A DNA stretch of 14,254 nt from Thermoplasmata archaeon. GTDB taxonomy: Archaea > Thermoplasmatota > Thermoplasmata > Thermoplasmatales > GCA-001856825. The position numbers and the translations under genes were made by a program. Below are positions 12,905 to 14,254 of this stretch, piece after piece (within the stretch, counting starts at the first letter, position 1; each line of letters opens with the position of its first letter). The notes beneath the pieces are model-generated. The model had not been told where the DNA came from. It saw only the letters and a program-made list of their open reading frames with translations, and did no database searches. Location of the stretch: contig JAJYRY010000014.1 in the NCBI GenBank assembly GCA_021793855.1, positions 1 through 14,254 of the forward strand, read 5' to 3'.

Positions 12905-13778
12905 TCACATTTCATGTAATTTTACCTCCAGTTTCTTCACATACTTTTCCCTGAATGATTGATCTTCCAGGAACCTTCTTCTGAATTCCCTTGGCGGTAG
13001 ATAGTCGATAGAGGAGTGCGGCCTAACCTCATTGTAGTCCTTGAAAGCATTCTCTATGGCAACTGAAGCCTCACCATAATCCCTGAACTCGAATGGCCAT
13101 ATGTAGTCCGTCTTGATTGAGTTGTGGAACGACTCAATGTCACCGTTGTCCTCTGGGGTGTGCTTCTTGATGTATTCCAGCGCTATGCTCAAGAGATTCA
13201 TGGAGCTCCTGAACTGCTGTGAATTGTACTGTGGACCGTTGTCCGTCCTCAGTATAACCCCTTCAGGAGCTTCACCTTCAAAGGATCTGAGAACTGCATC
13301 TTCTACGGACATCACTGCATCCCTGGCCAAGCAGGATCGGGAATAATTGTATCCCTGCCACTCCTTTGTGAAGCTGTCCTTTATGCACATCAGATACGTC
13401 ATACCCCGCTGTGTGGGTATGTACGTGATATCGGTCTCCCACAGCTGATCGGGTCCCGTGGGATGGAACAGGTTCCTGGATTTTGTTCTCCCCCTGTGCT
13501 TGGCATAGGGAAGGGAGAGATTGTTGATCCTCAGCACCCTCCTGACTGATTTCGGATTGATTGCAGTTCCTTCGTTTCTGAGCACTGCCTATACCCTCCT
13601 GTAACCGTAGGTTGGTCTTTCTGATGCTACCCTGAGGGCATCTTCAACCACCGAATTGGTTCAACCTTGTCACAGATCTCTTTCTGAGCCTGTAATAGAA
13701 GAGGGATAGAGGTATGCCGGATATCCTCGAGGCCTCTCTCACGCTCATCTTCGACCTGATATCATCCATCACCATCAC
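12905..13778 (-). pseudogene. IS3-family transposase OrfB, broken by a frameshift and a TAG stop
   Basis: The largest open piece (12905-13585, 226 residues from GTG) contains the rve integrase core. The catalytic residues are Asp52 in WETDITYI, Asp115 in RTDNGPQY and Glu151 in GDIESFH; exactly 35 residues separate the last two, the DD(35)E signature. Upstream the sequence still reads YRRV, then TAG (13589-13591) where Trp (TGG) would be expected, then PTYGYRR. Further back the frame changes near 13646-13665. The first part (VMVMDDIRSKMSVREAS...LFYYRLRK) is in the -1 frame relative to orfA and runs into a TGA at 13644-13646. At least two lesions thus disrupt it; sequencing error could explain one. 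It would normally make the fused OrfAB transposase. Confidence 0.85.
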
Positions 13779-14053
13779 CTTGTCCTCCCTTGTAATCTTT
13801 TTTTAAAGGCATCTATGACGAGGGATTGCTCCCCAATGATCTTCTTGAGGTTCTCGATCTCCTCCTCCCTTTCATCGCCTTTCCTGTTCTGTGAAAGGGC
13901 ATCCTTCCCTCCCTCCGGGAACTGCTGCTTCCATTTCGCCAGTTGAGTTGGGAATATCCCATGCCTTCTGCAGATCTCAGCCTGAGTTGTGTTGTGGTCC
14001 AGTGACTCCATCACAATCTGATACTTCTCCTCAGGGGAGTGTTTACTTCTCAT
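13775..14053 (-). CDS. IS3-family transposase OrfA (HTH_Tnp_1)
   Basis: This 92-residue protein is a typical IS3 OrfA. MRSKHSPEEKYQIVMESL leads into a helix-turn-helix (TTQAEICRRHGIFPTQLAKWK) that binds the element ends. A leucine-zipper-like coiled coil follows (EEEIENLKKIIGEQSLVIDAFKKRL, roughly residues 62-86). The ATG at 14053 is chosen because GGAGG (14062-14066) lies 8 bases upstream; the longer in-frame start at 14161 is not supported. Near the end a TTT-A7-G run (13797-13807) is a likely -1 frameshift site that would join OrfA to OrfB as OrfAB. The stop TGA (13775-13777) overlaps an ATG in the orfB frame. OrfA itself is intact. Confidence 0.9.
   Translation of the reverse strand: MRSKHSPEEKYQIVMESLDHNTTQAEICRRHGIFPTQLAKWKQQFPEGGKDALSQNRKGDEREEEIENLKKIIGEQSLVIDAFKKRLQGRTR
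13797..13807 (-). other. Slippery heptamer-like run for -1 frameshifting
   Basis: On the coding strand the sequence is TTTAAAAAAAG (seven A). Slippage by one base here enters the frame that reads KITREDKVMVMDD..., the beginning of OrfB. Programmed -1 shifting on A-runs is the usual way IS3 elements make OrfAB. The site lies ten codons before the orfA stop. Confidence 0.55.
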
Positions 14054-14061
14054 GGGGCATG

Positions 14062-14066
14062 CCTCC
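14062..14066 (-). promoter_or_regulatory. Shine-Dalgarno of the IS3 orfA
   Basis: GGAGG with 8 bases to the ATG at 14053. It decides between this start and the longer frame from 14161, and contrasts with the leaderless chromosomal genes in the window. Confidence 0.6.
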
Positions 14067-14237
14067 TTACATACTTCCTTCTCTATATTATTAATCCTAT
14101 AATGTTCCAATCGTAAGATGGCGCACTTCAATTCCTGTGAGCCAGATATGCCCCATGGCAAAGAGAGAAGGCATGTGAAATGATTATTCCATCTTATTAT
14201 AGCCTAACTTTGCCATGTTGTATCACTACATATTTTG

Positions 14238-14245
14238 AAAAAGTG
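14238..14245 (-). repeat. Right terminal inverted repeat core of the IS3 element
   Basis: AAAAAGTG pairs with CACTTTTT at 12896-12903 near the other end. The outer end of the right repeat reads GCA (14246-14248), then TGAAT, the candidate target duplication. The 8-bp core match is short, so this is a candidate only. Confidence 0.45.
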
Positions 14246-14254
14246 GCATGAATC

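Larger units (their letters stand above)
12890..14248 (-). mobile_element. IS3-family insertion sequence (about 1.36 kb, probably defective)
   Basis: The element contains an IS3-type orfA (13775-14053) and orfB (12905-13778), both on the minus strand. Near each end an imperfect terminal inverted repeat shares CACTTTTT (12896-12903) with AAAAAGTG (14238-14245). The outer ends read TG...CA, as is usual for IS3, and direct TGAAT repeats lie immediately outside. The left repeat starts just beyond the orfB stop, as expected. GC content looks higher than the adjacent toxin-antitoxin DNA, suggesting recent arrival. The repeats beyond the 8-bp core match poorly, so the exact limits are uncertain. orfB is disrupted, so transposition would need help from another copy. 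Confidence 0.7.

Noticed and set aside
14054..14161. N-terminal extension of IS3 OrfA
   Set aside because: The extra 36 residues do not resemble OrfA proteins, and GGAGG marks the ATG at 14053 instead.
14176..14182. TGAAATG pairing with CATTTCA at 12908-12914 as the IS3 ends
   Set aside because: The match is 7 bp, the left copy lies inside orfB, and the CACTTTTT/AAAAAGTG pair with flanking TGAAT repeats fits better.

Overview
The window looks like chromosomal DNA of an archaeon, most likely a member of the Thermoplasmata (Thermoplasmatales-like); this assignment is an inference. Supporting signs: AT-rich TATA elements sit about 24-36 bases upstream of the first codon of most lone or operon-leading genes, which implies leaderless transcripts. 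Genes inside operons, and the insertion-sequence gene, instead carry GGAGG/GAGG-type ribosome binding sites. Protein families include a COG1753/DUF217-type VapB antitoxin, an AbrB-type VapB, PIN toxins and an AAA ATPase-DUF4143 protein. Base composition is moderate (roughly low-forties % GC by eye), lower in the toxin-antitoxin part and higher in the terminal insertion sequence.

Region 1 (1-5871) is metabolic. It holds the C-terminus of an aldehyde dehydrogenase, a secernin-type (C69) Cys-hydrolase, and a five-gene minus-strand operon read from about 5502 down to 1799. The operon order is saccharopine-dehydrogenase-like oxidoreductase, three consecutive and strongly diverged SCP2-fold proteins (A, B, C), then an APC-superfamily permease. 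Adjacent genes are tightly spaced or overlap (26-nt gap, ATGA overlap, 14-nt gap, 10-nt overlap). Next to it lies the C-terminal relic of an acetamidase/formamidase. The set suggests uptake and breakdown of amine, amide or amino-acid-like compounds, with the SCP2 proteins as possible binders of a hydrophobic substrate. This operon is the most interesting unit in the window.

Region 2 (5961-8093) has a classical SDR oxidoreductase divergent from a polytopic membrane protein with conserved GEGFGG and GSPGSALFY motifs.

Region 3 (8094-12480) is an accessory strip: an uncertain small ORF, an AbrB-VapB/PIN-VapC pair, a convergent DUF217-VapB/PIN-VapC pair, an AAA ATPase with a DUF4143 C-terminus, two probable transposase tail relics, and long stretches without convincing genes. 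All three accessory units carry perfect inverted repeats in their promoter regions, suggesting autoregulation.

Region 4 (12481-14254) has a SnoaL/NTF2-like small protein and then an IS3-family element. Its OrfA is intact, with an A7 slippery run. Its OrfB keeps the full DD(35)E triad but is broken by one indel and one TAG stop, so this copy is probably not autonomous.
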